DNA of 47,521 bases, taken from contig NFUN01000046.1 in the NCBI GenBank assembly GCA_002197525.1, positions 1 to 47,521 on the forward strand, in the 5' to 3' direction. Shown here piece after piece: positions 10,627 to 21,000 of this stretch. Positions within the stretch are counted from its first letter, which is position 1. Each line of letters begins with the position of its first letter. The position numbers were made by a program, and so were the translations under genes. This DNA comes from Acidobacteria subdivision 13 bacterium RH2 MAG17b (GTDB lineage Bacteria > Acidobacteriota > Terriglobia > UBA7540). The notes under the pieces are model-generated. The model was given only the letters and a program-made list of their open reading frames with translations, searched no databases and was not told the origin of the DNA.

Positions 10627-12213
10627 TCAGTCTACGCGGATCATTCGGGCGGCGCGAACCGCAGGGATGGACTGAATTTCCTTCAACACCGCCGTAGGAA
10701 CTTGCTGATCCACATTGACGATACCTATCGCCTCGTGAAGCTTCGGGTCGCGGCCCAGCGTGAAATTGGCAATGTTGACTCCGCCGTTGCCGAGCACAGT
10801 GCCCACACGTCCGATGACGCCCGGAACATCCTGGTTGCGGATGATGAGCAACACGCCCCGCAGAGGCGCTTCAATATCAACATCATCGATGCCGAGAATG
10901 CGCAGCGAATCGCGCGGCCCCACCATGCCAAGCGCGGAGCCTGATCCGGAATCGGTGCGCAAAGCGATGCCGAGCGAATTGGAAAATGCCGCCCGCCGCG
11001 CGCTGCGAACTTCCGCCACCTCGATCCCGCGAGCTTGCGCGATGGCCCCTGCGTTGATCAGATTGGCCTGCGCCTCCTCGGAAACAACGTGGTTCAAAAT
11101 CCCCTTGAGCACCGCATTCTTCACGAGGTGCGTGTTGAGCTCCGCGAGGCCGCCATCATAGCTGATTCTCACCTCGGTCAGCCCGCCGCTCACGAGCTGA
11201 GAAATAAACGAGCCGAGCTTTTCGCCCAACTGGATGTAAGGATCGAGCTTCCGGTACTCCTCGGGCGAGATGGCGGGCATGTTAACGGCGTTGCGCGCCA
11301 CGCCGCGCAGCAGGTAATCCCGAACTTGCTCGGCGATGCGAATGCCGACGATTTCCTGCGCCTCCTCGGTGGAACCAGCGACGTGGGGGGCGGCGATGAG
11401 TTTGGGATGCGCGATCAGCCGCGCATCGGCCGGCGGCTCCTTTTCAAAAACATCGAGCGCGGCGCCCGCCGCTTGGCCGCTCTCAAGTGCCTGCAGCAAG
11501 TCCGGCTCGGAAATCAGTTCGCCGCGCGCGCAGTTGACGATGCGAATCCCGCGCTTGGTCATAGCCAGCGTGCGGGCATTCAGCAGGTGTTGGGTTTCGG
11601 GCGTAGCGGAGCAGTGCAGGCTGAGGAAGTCGCTGTGCTTCAAAACTTCTTCGAGTGAAAGCAGCTTTACGTTTTGCTGCCCGGCAACCAGCGAAGAGAC
11701 GAAGGGATCGTGGGCGATCACCTCCATTTGAAAAGCTTGCGCCAGCCGCGCCACTTCCATGCCGATCATGCCCAGTCCGATCAGGCCAAGCGTCTTGCCG
11801 CGCAGCTCAGTTCCCATGAACTTCTTCTTTTCCCATTGTCCTTGCTTCATGGAGGCGTCCGCCTGAGGAATATGGCGGGCCAGGCTGATCATGAAGCCCA
11901 AGGTTTGCTCGGCGACGCTCGTAGCGTTTCCGCCGGGGGTGTTCATCACCACCACGCCTTTTTGGGTGGCGGCGCCGAGGTCTACATTATCCACGCCAAC
12001 TCCGGCCCGGCCGATGACTCTCAGTTTCTGAGCTTGCGCCAGCAGCGCCGCGTTGACCTTCGTGGCGCTGCGCACCACCAGCGCGTCGGCGTCCACGATT
12101 TCCTTGGCTACGCCGTCTTTTTTACCCGCCAAATACACCACGTTGAACGACGCCTCGGATCGTAGCACCTCCAAAGTGCGGTCTGAAACGCTGTCAGAAA
12201 CAAGAATCTTCAT
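10627..12213 (-). CDS. serA: D-3-phosphoglycerate dehydrogenase
   Basis: It oxidises 3-phosphoglycerate to 3-phosphohydroxypyruvate, the first step of serine synthesis, in the cytoplasm. The 528-residue length fits the long form, with substrate, NAD, intervening and C-terminal ACT domains. GLGMIG (146-151) is the NAD loop. The catalytic trio is R230 (NCARGEL), E259 (EKEPP) and H277 (PHVAGSTEEA). The ACT domain (~455-528, VPGVIGRVGTVLGNGGVNIA) suggests feedback by serine. Start chosen at ATG 12213 with GAGAGG four bases upstream; an in-frame TTG lies four codons earlier. It follows the aminotransferase gene by 89 bases on the same strand and is convergent with the peptidase gene. Confidence 0.95.
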   Translation of the reverse strand: MKILVSDSVSDRTLEVLRSEASFNVVYLAGKKDGVAKEIVDADALVVRSATKVNAALLAQAQKLRVIGRAGVGVDNVDLGAATQKGVVVMNTPGGNATSVAEQTLGFMISLARHIPQADASMKQGQWEKKKFMGTELRGKTLGLIGLGMIGMEVARLAQAFQMEVIAHDPFVSSLVAGQQNVKLLSLEEVLKHSDFLSLHCSATPETQHLLNARTLAMTKRGIRIVNCARGELISEPDLLQALESGQAAGAALDVFEKEPPADARLIAHPKLIAAPHVAGSTEEAQEIVGIRIAEQVRDYLLRGVARNAVNMPAISPEEYRKLDPYIQLGEKLGSFISQLVSGGLTEVRISYDGGLAELNTHLVKNAVLKGILNHVVSEEAQANLINAGAIAQARGIEVAEVRSARRAAFSNSLGIALRTDSGSGSALGMVGPRDSLRILGIDDVDIEAPLRGVLLIIRNQDVPGVIGRVGTVLGNGGVNIANFTLGRDPKLHEAIGIVNVDQQVPTAVLKEIQSIPAVRAARMIRVD

Positions 12214-12302
12214 GAGACCTCTCAACTAGTTTTGATTGCGCCCTGCGGTAGCGAGAAAAGCGCTTGGGTGGATTCAGCCCCGGGCCTTCGGCTGAGATAC
12301 TC

Positions 12303-13490
12303 TTACTGCGCGCCTGCGCGCTGCCCGGCTTCGCCATCCACATGTTTCAGATACGTCTCCTGCGCGGCGCGCACTCCGGAGCCTAATTGCACTTTATGGC
12401 CTACCTTGCTCAAAGCGATCTCCAGGGCCGCGACAATGCCGAACAAGTCCATCGCGTCGTAATATCCAAGATGCGCCAAGCGGAAGATTTTGCCCTTCAT
12501 TGAGCCTTGCCCGTTAGCCATGATCGCGCCGAACCGGGAGCGCAATTCCTTGATGACCGCGCCGGAGTCAAGCCCTTCGGGCGAGCAGACGGTCGTGACC
12601 GCGTTGGCAGGCGAAGAGTTGGCAAAAAGCTTCAAGCCCATGGCCTTCGCGGCTTGGCGGGTGGAGTCCGCCAGCATGGCCGCATTCCCGATCAGGTTTT
12701 CGCGTCCCATCTGCTTGATGTAAGTAAGAACGCCGTGTAGGTTGACCACAAGCGACGTGGCCGGGGTGTAACTGGTCTCGCCGTTGGCCAGGTTCTTGCG
12801 TTCCTTGGCGAAATCGAAGTAGAAGCGCGGGCACTTGGATTTCGAGATCGCCTTCCACGCCTTCTCGCTGACGGAAGTGAAGGCAAGGCCAGGAGGCATC
12901 ATGGTGGCCTTTTGCGAGCCGCCGATAACGATGTCTAGCCCCCACTCGTCCGGACGCAGATCCGTGGTTCCGAGCCCGGTAATCGCGTCCACTACCAGGA
13001 CCGTATCGGGGGCTTGGCGCACCGCCTCGCCCAACGCCTTCACGTCATGGCTGACGCCGGTTGAGGTCTCGGTCGCCTGAATGAAGACAGCCTTGAATGG
13101 CCCGGCACTCGAAAGCTGCCGTTTCATCTCGTCAATGTTCACTTCCTGGCCGTATGGGGATTCGACTTTCACTGCCTCGATGCCGTATGCCTGAGCCAGG
13201 TTGAGCCAGCGCTCGCCAAACTTTCCGGCCGTTCCCACCAGCATCCGGTCACCCGGCGAGAGCAGATTCACTACCGATCCTTCCATAGCGCCGGTCCCGG
13301 AGCTCGCAAACAGCAGGACATCGTTTTGCGTGTTGAAGTAATAGCGCAAGAGCTCGACGGTCTCCTTCACTACCCGGCGAAAGTCTTCTGTTCGATGGTG
13401 CAGGTCCCGTGTCGCAGCGCGAATCTGCGCTTCGAGCAGGACGGGGGTCGGCCCTGGGGTGAACAATCTTTCTTTAGTGATTCCACGCAT
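12303..13490 (-). CDS. Class V aminotransferase, probable serine-pathway enzyme
   Basis: A 395-residue PLP enzyme of the alanine-glyoxylate/serine-pyruvate aminotransferase group. PLP-site residues are visible: D168 (VVDAITGLG) and the Schiff-base K194 (GGSQKATMMPPG). The N-terminal TPGPTPV loop is typical of the group. Because serA lies directly downstream on the same strand, the likely job is transamination of 3-phosphohydroxypyruvate to phosphoserine, as done by related enzymes in organisms lacking classic SerC; this is inferred from context. Serine-glyoxylate or alanine-glyoxylate activity is the alternative. GAGGGG precedes the ATG. Confidence 0.88.
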   Translation of the reverse strand: MRGITKERLFTPGPTPVLLEAQIRAATRDLHHRTEDFRRVVKETVELLRYYFNTQNDVLLFASSGTGAMEGSVVNLLSPGDRMLVGTAGKFGERWLNLAQAYGIEAVKVESPYGQEVNIDEMKRQLSSAGPFKAVFIQATETSTGVSHDVKALGEAVRQAPDTVLVVDAITGLGTTDLRPDEWGLDIVIGGSQKATMMPPGLAFTSVSEKAWKAISKSKCPRFYFDFAKERKNLANGETSYTPATSLVVNLHGVLTYIKQMGRENLIGNAAMLADSTRQAAKAMGLKLFANSSPANAVTTVCSPEGLDSGAVIKELRSRFGAIMANGQGSMKGKIFRLAHLGYYDAMDLFGIVAALEIALSKVGHKVQLGSGVRAAQETYLKHVDGEAGQRAGAQ

Positions 13491-13593
13491 GGGTGATTTC
13501 CCCTCGCCAGAAATTGTGGTTTGCTTCGGGGGTACTTTAAGGCGGGCCAGGACATGTCGAGCGCCGGTCCGAGCCGCATAAGCCGAAGGAATT

Positions 13594-13623
13594 AGTCTAA
13601 CGGAGGGGATATGCTTTTGTCAA
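13594..13623 (-). promoter_or_regulatory. Candidate promoter of the aminotransferase-serA operon
   Basis: On the minus strand TTGACA (13618-13623), an 18-base spacer and TAGACT (13594-13599) are found ~100 bases before the aminotransferase ATG. The -35 is a perfect consensus and the -10 matches 4 of 6. Confidence 0.45.
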
Positions 13624-13638
13624 AAAACCGGGCAGAAC

Positions 13639-13864
13639 GGCAGTGTCTCATTTTGGTTTTGTAGCGCCGGGCTTCAGCCCGGCACAGCCTTCAAAATGCC
13701 GACCTGAAGAGTCTGTGTGAAAACTGCCTGTTTGAGTTGTAGCGGCGCTCTATGAGCGCCGAAGCTATTGAAAAATCAAGACCGGCGGTCACAGACCGCC
13801 GCTACAGCCGCAGTTGTCACACAGACTCTGAAGGTCGGCGCTACGGCAAACTGAGTCACTACCG
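13639..13864. repeat. Composite nested palindromic repeat, copy 1
   Basis: Outer ends resemble GGTAGTGACTCA in inverted orientation. Inside lies a hairpin with GCCGGGC/GCCCGGC arms, then an inner inverted pair built on AGTCTGTGTGAMAACTGC. The inner pair encloses two GTAGCG hairpins (GGCGCTC-TAT-GAGCGCC and GGCGGTC-ACA-GACCGCC). It looks like one element inserted in another. Copies 2 and 3 are at 22227-22446 and 41622-41848; partial copies are near 33.7 and 44.6 kb. Confidence 0.8.
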
Positions 13865-13918
13865 GCAGAACAATGGGCAGGAGGCGTGCGCCTCCTGCCA
13901 TTAGTCGAAGGAGGGGGA

Positions 13919-16900
13919 TTAAAAGTAGATTTTTCCGGCAAGCTGAAGCACGCGCGCGCCGGACTCGCTGGAGATGAGCTGGTTCACGCTAGTGACCTGG
14001 CCGAAATTGGGGGCGTTGAAGTCTCCAATAGGATTCGCGAATTGAGCGTGGTTGAAGACGTCGAAAACCTCCAAGCGGAGTTCTATGTATTTGTCTTCTC
14101 CGGCAAGAGGAATATCTTTGATCAAGGAAAGGTCAAAGTTATTAATTCCCGGCCCGTAAAGCGGATTCCTGCTGGCATTGCCGATTACTCCCGGAGCCGG
14201 AGCAGCAAACGAGGCCGGATTGAACCAATAGTTGGAACCGCCGTTAATCGTGTACGTGCGGGGATTGCCGCTGGCGGCAGGCGCAACCTGATTGGGACGA
14301 TCCGGGCAACCGTAAAAGGTGAAGCTTAAGTTGCAGGTGAGAGAGGAGAAGGCGCTGTCGTAAACTGCCACGGGGGTTCCGTGTTGAAAAGTCGTGATTC
14401 CGGCGATTTTCCACCCGTCTGTCAGCCGGCGGAACCGGTGAACAAAGTGATAGAACGGCAAGGTGTAGTCATAACTTATCACTAGGCGCTGCGGAGCGTC
14501 ATTAACCGAAGGGGCATACATTGAATTGAGGTCGAGCGGGTTAATCGCCGCTGTCGGGAAATAGGGTGCGCCAGCGCCGCCTTCAAAACTTGAGGTGTAA
14601 TCAAAGTAGCGCGACCAGGTGTAGGAAACCAGGAATTCAAGCCCATGGCTGAAGCGCTTGTTCAAGCTGACCTGAAGCGAGTTGTAGTTGGAATTGAAGC
14701 TTGTCGCCTCATATCCGATGGACCCATAGATGGCCGGATTGTACCGGAAAGACGCTGGATCGCACGAGCCTAGGTTTGTAGCGCTACAGCCCAACGCCAC
14801 GGCGCTGGGATTGACTCCGGAAAATTGCCCAGCCGGGTTCCCCTCATAGATTCCTTCGAGGTGATGCCCGGCGCTGCCGACGTATCCAATCGACAGGACC
14901 GTGGAATTCGTCAACTGGCGTTCAAGAGTCAGGTTATAGTTCTCTGCCATGGGCACCCCATAATTGGGGCTAAACACGTTCAGTCCGCTGAAGGGTTCGT
15001 AAGGAGCAAAATTCACGGGCGTGCCAGGCGCTGGTGGCGTGAATGGGAATACATTTGCGGTCGAGCACGGAGTGGGCGCGCCTCCGCCTGAACCCGGACA
15101 CCAACCGCTGAACGGCGCAGCAAAACTCGGACTCCCTCCAATGGAACCAACTCCTATTGATGAAATCGAAAACGGAGGTGTTAGGAAATTTTGCAAAGCA
15201 GCCTCCTCCGCCGTCCTGTTATAGTACAAACCAAACCCTCCGCGCAGGCTCCACTTGCCAGAACTTCCAGGACTCCATGCAAATCCCAAACGCGGAGCAA
15301 AGTCGCGCCAGGGAATGTTCGGGCCGCCCGCATTATTAATGCCTGGATCGCCTGGGTAAAGGAGGCCCACAGGCGCCGTGGGGAACACCTTGGACTGAAC
15401 GCCTGGCCTGAAGGCTGGTGCAGCCTCGCCGCCCGCATAGAGGTTCCAATAGGGCGTTTCAATGTCCCAGCCCAGACCATAAGTCAGCGTAAAATTGGGG
15501 CGGATTTTGAACTGGTCCTGGAAATAAGAGTAATACTCTTGGGCGCGTCCGTTGTTGATTGACCCGCTGGCCTGTGAGTAAAAACCAGGCAGGCCCAGCA
15601 GGAAATCAGCGCCCGGCAGCCCAGTTGAGAACGGGCCGCTCCCTGTAAAATCAAAAAATCCGCTCAACGCCGAATTGAAAGGATTAAACACCTCAAACCG
15701 CTGCATGCTGAAGCCGAGCTTGAACGTGTGCCGGCCCACAACCTTGGAAAGATTGTCCGTTAGCACGTAAACGTTATCGATTCGGGGTTGTGGCCCATTC
15801 GTGCTGAAGCCCAAGTTAAACAAACCGGTCACACTGATTGCCGGAAGCGAGGCCTCGGCCGCATTCTCCGGAAAAATGCCATTGAACCCGTATGCGGTGG
15901 GATTGACGGGATTGGCAGGATTTACTGCCACGAAGTTGAGCCGGCTGTAGCCAAATCGGGCTTCGTTCAGCGTGTTCGGACTGAAGATATGGTTCCAGGC
16001 TATCGTATATTCCTGGGTGTGGTCTCCATCCGTTTCACCGAATCCGGGAAGGGTCGCCCCAAATTCGAAGGGCAGCGTCTGCGAGGTGAAGTTCCGCTCC
16101 CATAGGCCGTACGCCCAAACGGAATCCTGCGGCCTGATGTTTTCATCAATCCGCCAGAGGTACTGATCATCTAAACCCGTGAGGGTCGGATTGAACCGAT
16201 ACTGATTCGAGGGACCGTTAGGCGAGGGTACGAACTGGTTCATCAACTTGACCGCAAGTGGATTCAAGTCTGCCGTGGGAATTTGGCCGTTCGAGAAGAT
16301 CGTAGAATACGGCGTCCCGGCTGGGTAAGTCACGCCATTATCGCCAACCAGAGGAAACGCGGATTTGCCCGCCGCGGTTGCCAGCCCATCGGCTGAGAAA
16401 TTCCCCGTGCGCTCAGCAGGGGAAAAGACAGTCGTTGTGCCGGGGTTCGCACAGCCGCAGTCCGTGAAATTCTCAGGCACGGCGTTACGAGTGCCCTGGT
16501 AGGAGAAGAAGAAAAAGGTCCTATTCTTCCCGTTATAGATATGAGGAAGCAGAACCGGGCCGCCGATGGTGCCGCCAAACTGGTTTTGATGAAAAGGGGC
16601 CACCGTAGGGCTGAAAAACCCGCGGGCGTCAAGCGATGTGTCGCGGAAAAATTCAAACCCATCACCGTGAATTTGATTGGCGCCGCTCTTGATCACAGCA
16701 TTCAAGATGGCGCCAGAGTTTCTGCCGTACTCCGGATTGATAGTGTTCGTGACCATGCGAAATTCGGCGATCGCGTCGGGACTGGGAACGACTAGCACCG
16801 TGTTAAGCGCCATTTCGTTTGAGTCAACGCCGTTAATCAAATAACTGTTCTGCTGGGTTTCAGCGCCGTTGGTGGAATAGTCCGAGCCTAAGCGGTCCGT

Positions 16901-17407
16901 GGCCCCGACTACGCCGGGCTGGAGCTGCTGGAGTTGGACCCAGTTGCGGCCGTTGAGCGGCAAGTCCACAATCGCCCTGCCGGTGATAGTGGCCCCAAGT
17001 TGCATGCTGGTGGTTTCGATTTGCGCCGGCGCCGCTTGGACGGTAATCTCCTGCGCCGTAGATCCGACTTGCAGGGTTGCGTTCACCACGTAAGTTTGGT
17101 TCACGTTGAGTTGAATGTTGCTGCTCACGTATTTCCTGAAGCCGGTTTGTTCCACTGCTACGTTGTAAGTGGCCGGAGCGAGCATGTTGAGAAATTCGAA
17201 GCTGCCGTCCACGGCTGAGGTCACCTGTCTGGATATTCCCGTACCCACATCAGTAGCCGTCACCGCGGCCCCAGGAATAACCGCACCGGATTGGTCCGTC
17301 ACCGTGCCACGAATTGTTCCGTATAACTGGTCTGCCTGTACCGGCGTTGCAGCCGCCAGACTGAGGCAGAGAATCGACAACAGCAGCAGCAACTTCGTTT
17401 TTCTCAT
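13919..17407 (-). CDS. TonB-dependent receptor, Oar-type (carboxypeptidase-regulatory N-domain)
   Basis: A 1162-residue outer-membrane protein. The start was moved to ATG 17407, where GGGAGG lies just upstream and a signal peptide follows at once (MRKTKLLLLLSILCLSLAAA); the longer frame adds a non-signal N-terminus. A CarboxypepD_reg domain occupies ~27-110 (GTIRGTVTDQSGAVIPGAAV). A plug domain follows (LPLNGRNWVQLQQLQPG; INPEYGRNSGAILNAVIKSG), then a long beta-barrel. It ends in Phe (GKIYF), the usual sorting signal for outer-membrane barrels. Such receptors import large or scarce substrates using TonB energy. The substrate cannot be read from the sequence. Its promoter and leader match those of the receptor gene at 18043-21747. 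Confidence 0.9.
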   Translation of the reverse strand: MRKTKLLLLLSILCLSLAAATPVQADQLYGTIRGTVTDQSGAVIPGAAVTATDVGTGISRQVTSAVDGSFEFLNMLAPATYNVAVEQTGFRKYVSSNIQLNVNQTYVVNATLQVGSTAQEITVQAAPAQIETTSMQLGATITGRAIVDLPLNGRNWVQLQQLQPGVVGATDRLGSDYSTNGAETQQNSYLINGVDSNEMALNTVLVVPSPDAIAEFRMVTNTINPEYGRNSGAILNAVIKSGANQIHGDGFEFFRDTSLDARGFFSPTVAPFHQNQFGGTIGGPVLLPHIYNGKNRTFFFFSYQGTRNAVPENFTDCGCANPGTTTVFSPAERTGNFSADGLATAAGKSAFPLVGDNGVTYPAGTPYSTIFSNGQIPTADLNPLAVKLMNQFVPSPNGPSNQYRFNPTLTGLDDQYLWRIDENIRPQDSVWAYGLWERNFTSQTLPFEFGATLPGFGETDGDHTQEYTIAWNHIFSPNTLNEARFGYSRLNFVAVNPANPVNPTAYGFNGIFPENAAEASLPAISVTGLFNLGFSTNGPQPRIDNVYVLTDNLSKVVGRHTFKLGFSMQRFEVFNPFNSALSGFFDFTGSGPFSTGLPGADFLLGLPGFYSQASGSINNGRAQEYYSYFQDQFKIRPNFTLTYGLGWDIETPYWNLYAGGEAAPAFRPGVQSKVFPTAPVGLLYPGDPGINNAGGPNIPWRDFAPRLGFAWSPGSSGKWSLRGGFGLYYNRTAEEAALQNFLTPPFSISSIGVGSIGGSPSFAAPFSGWCPGSGGGAPTPCSTANVFPFTPPAPGTPVNFAPYEPFSGLNVFSPNYGVPMAENYNLTLERQLTNSTVLSIGYVGSAGHHLEGIYEGNPAGQFSGVNPSAVALGCSATNLGSCDPASFRYNPAIYGSIGYEATSFNSNYNSLQVSLNKRFSHGLEFLVSYTWSRYFDYTSSFEGGAGAPYFPTAAINPLDLNSMYAPSVNDAPQRLVISYDYTLPFYHFVHRFRRLTDGWKIAGITTFQHGTPVAVYDSAFSSLTCNLSFTFYGCPDRPNQVAPAASGNPRTYTINGGSNYWFNPASFAAPAPGVIGNASRNPLYGPGINNFDLSLIKDIPLAGEDKYIELRLEVFDVFNHAQFANPIGDFNAPNFGQVTSVNQLISSESGARVLQLAGKIYF

Positions 17408-17423
17408 GCGATTCCTCCCACCG

Positions 17424-17627
17424 CTATCGAATTTTCGTATTGTCTCGGCGTGCGCCTTGCCATCCAAATAAACTATCATAACCTTTTTGATTAATAAACT
17501 TATATAGTATTATCAAATAAGTTATCGTTAAGCCGTTCTGGCAGCGCCGTGCTGGAGCGAATTGCCCCAGAGCAGATTCGGCTAAAGAAAATATGGACCT
17601 GGATTCGGTAGCGGGTAACGCTATCAT
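17424..17627 (-). CDS. Possible leader ORF upstream of TonB receptor (67 aa)
   Basis: A 67-codon frame starting MIALPATESRS behind an ideal ribosome-binding site (GGAGG seven bases before ATG), ending 16 bases before the receptor ATG. The ribosome-binding site and about the first 13 codons are conserved in the leader of the receptor gene at 21747, while the rest of the frame is not. It may be a short leader peptide, or the conservation may be of RNA structure only. There is no recognisable protein domain. Downstream sequence is AT-rich and poorly protein-like. Confidence 0.3.
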   Translation of the reverse strand: MIALPATESRSIFSLAESALGQFAPARRCQNGLTITYLIILYKFINQKGYDSLFGWQGARRDNTKIR

Positions 17628-17665
17628 GCTGCTCCCTCCTCAGCAAGAACCGCAGCAATAGCAGC
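17628..17665 (-). promoter_or_regulatory. Conserved stem enclosing the leader-ORF ribosome-binding site
   Basis: On the minus strand GCTGCT (17660-17665) can pair with AGCAGC (17628-17633). The 26-base loop holds GAGGAGGG, and the leader-ORF ATG follows the stem directly. The same arms with the same loop length occur at 22110-22147, so the geometry is conserved although the loop sequence differs. It could modulate access to the ribosome-binding site. Confidence 0.4.
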
Positions 17666-17701
17666 CAAAATAGCGAGCCAGAGTAATAACTACATTGTAC
17701 A

Positions 17702-17730
17702 CCTTAACAAGGTGGCTATGTCCTCGTCAA
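17702..17730 (-). promoter_or_regulatory. Promoter of TonB-receptor leader, copy A
   Basis: TTGACG (17725-17730), a 17-base spacer and TTAAGG (17702-17707) on the minus strand, within ACTTGACG...TTGTTAARG, which is shared with the matching site at 22183-22211. The predicted start gives a leader of ~70 bases to the short ORF and ~290 bases to the receptor. Confidence 0.5.
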
Positions 17731-18042
17731 GTCAAGTTTATAATGGGGTCTTTATCTGGATGATGAAGCAACGAGGCGCGCATACGCATCCGCGCATCGC
17801 GCTTCAGGGCTCCTCTGCCTGGAGTGGTCTAGGCAAGCTTGGACTGGCTGATAGCCATCTGCAGGAATTATCTCTCCGCAACCAGCACATGGGAATCGTG
17901 GTTGACGCCACGCGCCCATGGAAGACAGCAGCCAGTTCCCCGCCGTGATATCGGTGCATTGCGGGCAGTCTCCCTCGGGCACCCAGGAAGCGTTACCGCG
18001 TCCGTTTGTAAAGCAAAATGTCAGATTCCCAACCCCAAAAAC
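17731..18042. other. Intergenic stretch between receptor genes, no gene assigned
   Basis: It lies between the leader promoter of one receptor gene and the stop of the next. A 76-codon minus frame (17752-17982) contains two CxxC pairs (CPQC, CAGC) but begins at GTG without a ribosome-binding site and matches nothing I recognise. It may be a decayed zinc-ribbon-like piece. No clear terminator was seen. Confidence 0.4.
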
Positions 18043-21000
18043 TCAGAAGCTAAGCCGGAGCGAGAACTGAATCACGCGCGGCCCATTAAGAGTTGCCGTA
18101 ATAGCGGAACTGCCGCTGGCCACGTTGACTTGGCCGGCATTTCCGGCGGATGAGCCGATATATCCTCCGGGCGAAGGATCCTGAAACGCAGGCTGATTCC
18201 AGATGTTGAAGAATTCAGCGCGGAACTGGAGATTTACACTCTCAGTAAGCTTGGTGTCTTTTATTAAAGACAAGTCCCAGTTTTGTTCAAAGGGCCCGCG
18301 GAAATTATTCCGGGAGACATTGCCGAGGGCAGCAAACCCTGTGCAAGTGGGATCCGACGCGGCCACAACCTGGTTTTGGTTATTGACGCACTGTCCGCCT
18401 GCCTGGAAGGCGTTCAGATTGAGCCAATTATTCAGACGGCTTTCCGTGCTGCCCGTGGTCGGCACATTGCTCAATGTCATACCGGGCGCCAGGGTTGCGA
18501 AATTGGTGAAGTTAACAAAGCCTGCGTCCTGCAACGTCACGGCGTTCTCATCAATGAGCACAATCGGCAGCCCGGTTTGGAACGTTGACACGCCGTTCAC
18601 TGACCACCCGTTCGCCAGTATTCCAAAGCCGTGATTGGCCATTTTCAGCATTCTGGCAAACGGCAGCATGTAGTTGTAGCTGACCACAAAGCGGTGCGTG
18701 CGGTCAAAGTCGCACGGTCCATAATTACTGTAAGGATTCAACAAGTCCCCAAACTGAGTCAAAGCGTTCAATTCGTCACCGTATGCGGATCCAGAGCCGT
18801 TATCCATACAACGCGAATAGGTGTAGGAGGCTTGCAAGTACAAGCCATTTTCCCACCGGTGGCTGAGAGAAGCCTGAAGCGAGTTGTAATAGGAAAGTCC
18901 CTGATTTTCCTGGAAGAAGCCGCGGCTGGTAGCAAGACCCAGGTATTGCGGCGGAACGCGGGCGTCTACATTGGCTCCCGTGCTTTGCGTAATCGTGACG
19001 CTGCCGTCCGGATTTTTGACCGTACCCGGCGTGCCGGCTGGTACCGTCGCATTCTGGGCGATGGTGGCCGGTATCGTGCAAGGGCTGGCTATTGTACAGT
19101 CCTGGCCGGGGTTAAACGGGCGGCCAGGGCCGAGCAGCTTAACTCCCCGGCTTCCGACATATCCGACTTCGGCCACCCAACCTTTGAAACTTCGCTGCAG
19201 CGTAAGATTCCACTGCTCGCTGTAAGGAATGTTGAAGTTCCGTTCAGGGAAGAAGTAAAAACCGCTCACCGGGCCGCCACTGGGACTATTGAAAATGGGC
19301 GCGCCGGTCGTAGGGTCGAACGACGCCAAGGTCGGAATTATCGTTTGCGTAGAAAGCGGGAAAGCCGAAATGGGAGGAAAGTTTGGAAAAGGATTCTGAG
19401 CCGTTACCGAAAGGGCTGCAGCGCTGACCGCCTCCTGGAACGGTAAGCCTCCGAAAGTTTGGAGCGCGGTCTGGTTCGACACCGTGTCAAAGTAGATCCC
19501 ATAACCGCCGCGCAGCGCAGTCTTGCCGTCGCCAAACACGTCCCACGCAAAGCCCACGCGCGGTGCGAAGTTGGTGGGATCGAAACACTGTAGCAAAGTG
19601 CAGCTACTGACCCCAGGCGTGCCGACCTTCGGTGTCGCCGCAGGATGGACGATACCTAGCAGCGGAGATGTGCCCACGCCGAGCCCCTGAAAGTTCGATA
19701 ACAGGTTGTACTTGTCATGGGCCAAACCCATGCCTTCCCACCGGAGCCCGAGATTGAGCGTTAGTCTCGGCAAAACCTTGTAATCATCTTGGAAATAGGC
19801 TGCGGCGTCTTTGGCGCGGAAATAAACGTTGGCAAAACCCGCCTGCCCTTGCGTTGTGGACACGGCGCCGAGGAGGAAATTCTGAAAGTCGTTGATCCCA
19901 GGACCCGCGGAGCCGAACGTAACTGAGCCAAGGGCCGCAAAGTTGTTGTAACGGTTTAGCTGGTACCGGTCGAATTCTCCTCCGAACCGGAGCGTGTGCT
20001 TGCCGGCGACGTGCGTCACATCATCCGCGACTTCAAACGTGTTGAACGTCCCTCCTCGGTTGTCATTCACTCCCGGCCCGATCCCATTCGCAAAAGCTCC
20101 AGGAACGAGCGGCTGGTAAGCTCCGGGAAACTGAGCGGAATTGCCGCGCGTCGCGCTGATGTCAGACAGCAATATCGGCTGCGTAGGTATGTTGGCGAAG
20201 CCGAAGCGGTTAAAGCCGAAGCGCGCTTCGTTGGTCGTGTTGGCCGAAATCATGCGCGTCCAGCTCAATTCGGCGAAACGGTTCGAAAGGGGAAAACTTT
20301 CGGAAAAAGGCAGAGTGGCAGACTCTCCAAAAGGCTGAATATTGGTCTGCTGATTATAGAACCAGCGAAACTGGAGTCTATCCTTTGTGGTCAACTGCTT
20401 ATCAGTTGTGATCGTGAATTGATTTTCGGAAAACGGTCCCGCGAGCGAACGGCTTAGCGTGGCAAGGTTAACAGCAGTGCCAGTGAGCCCTGGAGTACCG
20501 GGGAGCGAGGGAATACAATGCGTGCCGTCGTTGAAGCCTGGACATTTCGAGGCAGGCAGGTTCAAGAATGCCACAGCAGACGGGTCGAGGGAAGTGTACC
20601 CGGCCGGTAAACCGCCGGGAAAGAAAGTAGAGATGAGGTTCGCCTGAGACCGGTCCGCCGGAAGCACCGGAATCTGGTTTGAGATGAACGTGCCAGCCGA
20701 GATTCCGGAAAGAGCGCGCGTACCTTGATAATTCCCAAAAAAGAAGAAATCCTTCACCTTCGGTACTGGACCGCCAAATGAACCGCCAAACACATTTTGG
20801 CGAAGTAGAGGCTTGGGTTGTCCCGATCTATTCAGGAAGAAATCATTCGCATTGAGAGCCTCATTACGGAAAAATTCGTAGGCGTCGCCATGATATTTGT
20901 TCGTGCCTGTCTTCATCAGCACCTGGATATTGCCGCCGCCGTTCCGGCCCTGGGATGCGTCATAAAGCGAAGTCTGAGTCTTGAACTCCGCGATAGCATC

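Noticed and set aside
13639-13864. CRISPR array
   Set aside because: The repeats are palindromic modules with no regular direct-repeat and unique-spacer pattern, and no cas genes are present.
17752-17982. 76-codon minus frame with two CxxC pairs (zinc-ribbon-like)
   Set aside because: GTG start without ribosome-binding site and no recognised family; noted in the spacer entry only.
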